Source: Spirodela intermedia (lineage: Eukaryota; Streptophyta; Magnoliopsida; Alismatales; Araceae). Taken from it: a DNA stretch of 64,000 nt. Below are positions 63,940 through 64,000 of the stretch, one piece after another; within the stretch, counting starts at the first letter, position 1; the number at the start of each line of letters is the position of its first letter. The notes under the pieces were generated by a model. It saw only the letters and a list, made by a program, of their open reading frames with translations. It was not told the DNA's origin and did not search any database. The translations under genes were made by a program, and so were the position numbers. Location of the stretch: positions 5,086,221 to 5,150,220 of the forward strand of contig LR746270.1 in NCBI GenBank assembly GCA_902729315.2. Reading direction: 5' to 3'.

Positions 63940-64000
63940 GTAACTTCTTTTCCTTATCTGCGTGGTTGTTATCATCCTTTTCACACTGAATTCCTCATAT

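Overview
The window is nuclear DNA from a flowering plant, most likely a monocot. The evidence is spliced genes with GT-AG introns, plant-only families (NGATHA B3, NAC, pseudo-response regulator with CCT, NDR1/HIN1-like), a plant histone octamer in front of an intronless H4 gene, and nested LTR retrotransposons. The monocot placement is inference: it rests on the GC-rich coding exons and the general look of the ATG3, NGATHA and PRR proteins. I do not name a species.

Layout. (1) 1-19.9 kb is a retrotransposon graveyard. Five copies of one long-terminal-repeat family lie here without internal domains; the copy at 13193-14956 is a textbook solo LTR with a 5-bp target duplication. Among them are a decayed Ty3/gypsy gag region (6.7-8.8 kb), a gypsy integrase tail (12.2-12.35 kb) and a decayed Ty1/copia element on the minus strand (15.88-19.95 kb). 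(2) The copia element abuts a plant flavin-containing monooxygenase gene (minus, 19.95-21.76 kb) that is frameshifted in exon 1 and has lost its C-terminal half, so it is a pseudogene. (3) After a repeat-rich spacer come three intact genes on the plus strand: histone H4 (25.4 kb), a PRR5/PRR9/PRR95-type clock pseudo-response regulator in eight exons (27.0-30.7 kb) and, only about 360 bp downstream, an intronless NDR1/HIN1-like membrane protein (31.0-31.7 kb). (4) 31.7-44.8 kb has no gene I can name. It holds a promoter-like patch, an 81-bp tandem duplication, microsatellites and a run of exon-like segments on the minus strand (34.85-35.75 kb). (5) An intronless NGATHA-type B3 transcription factor (minus, 44.8-45.8 kb) has a GA/CT-rich upstream region. 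(6) A membrane-tethered NAC factor (minus, 51.0-55.4 kb, six exons) and the autophagy E2-like enzyme ATG3 (plus, 56.2 kb to beyond the window end) are head to head across about 790 bp. A solo LTR with perfect target duplication sits in ATG3 intron 5.

Exon limits were placed by hand from splice dinucleotides, phase and family resemblance; the PRR, NAC and ATG3 models all keep frame throughout. I found no CRISPR, tRNA or rRNA gene, no recognisable conserved microRNA, and no clearly new biological system. The items most worth a second look are the unassigned exon chain at 34.85-35.75 kb, the solo-only LTR family with an internal tRNA-T-arm-like motif, the FMO/copia junction, and the shared NAC-ATG3 promoter.
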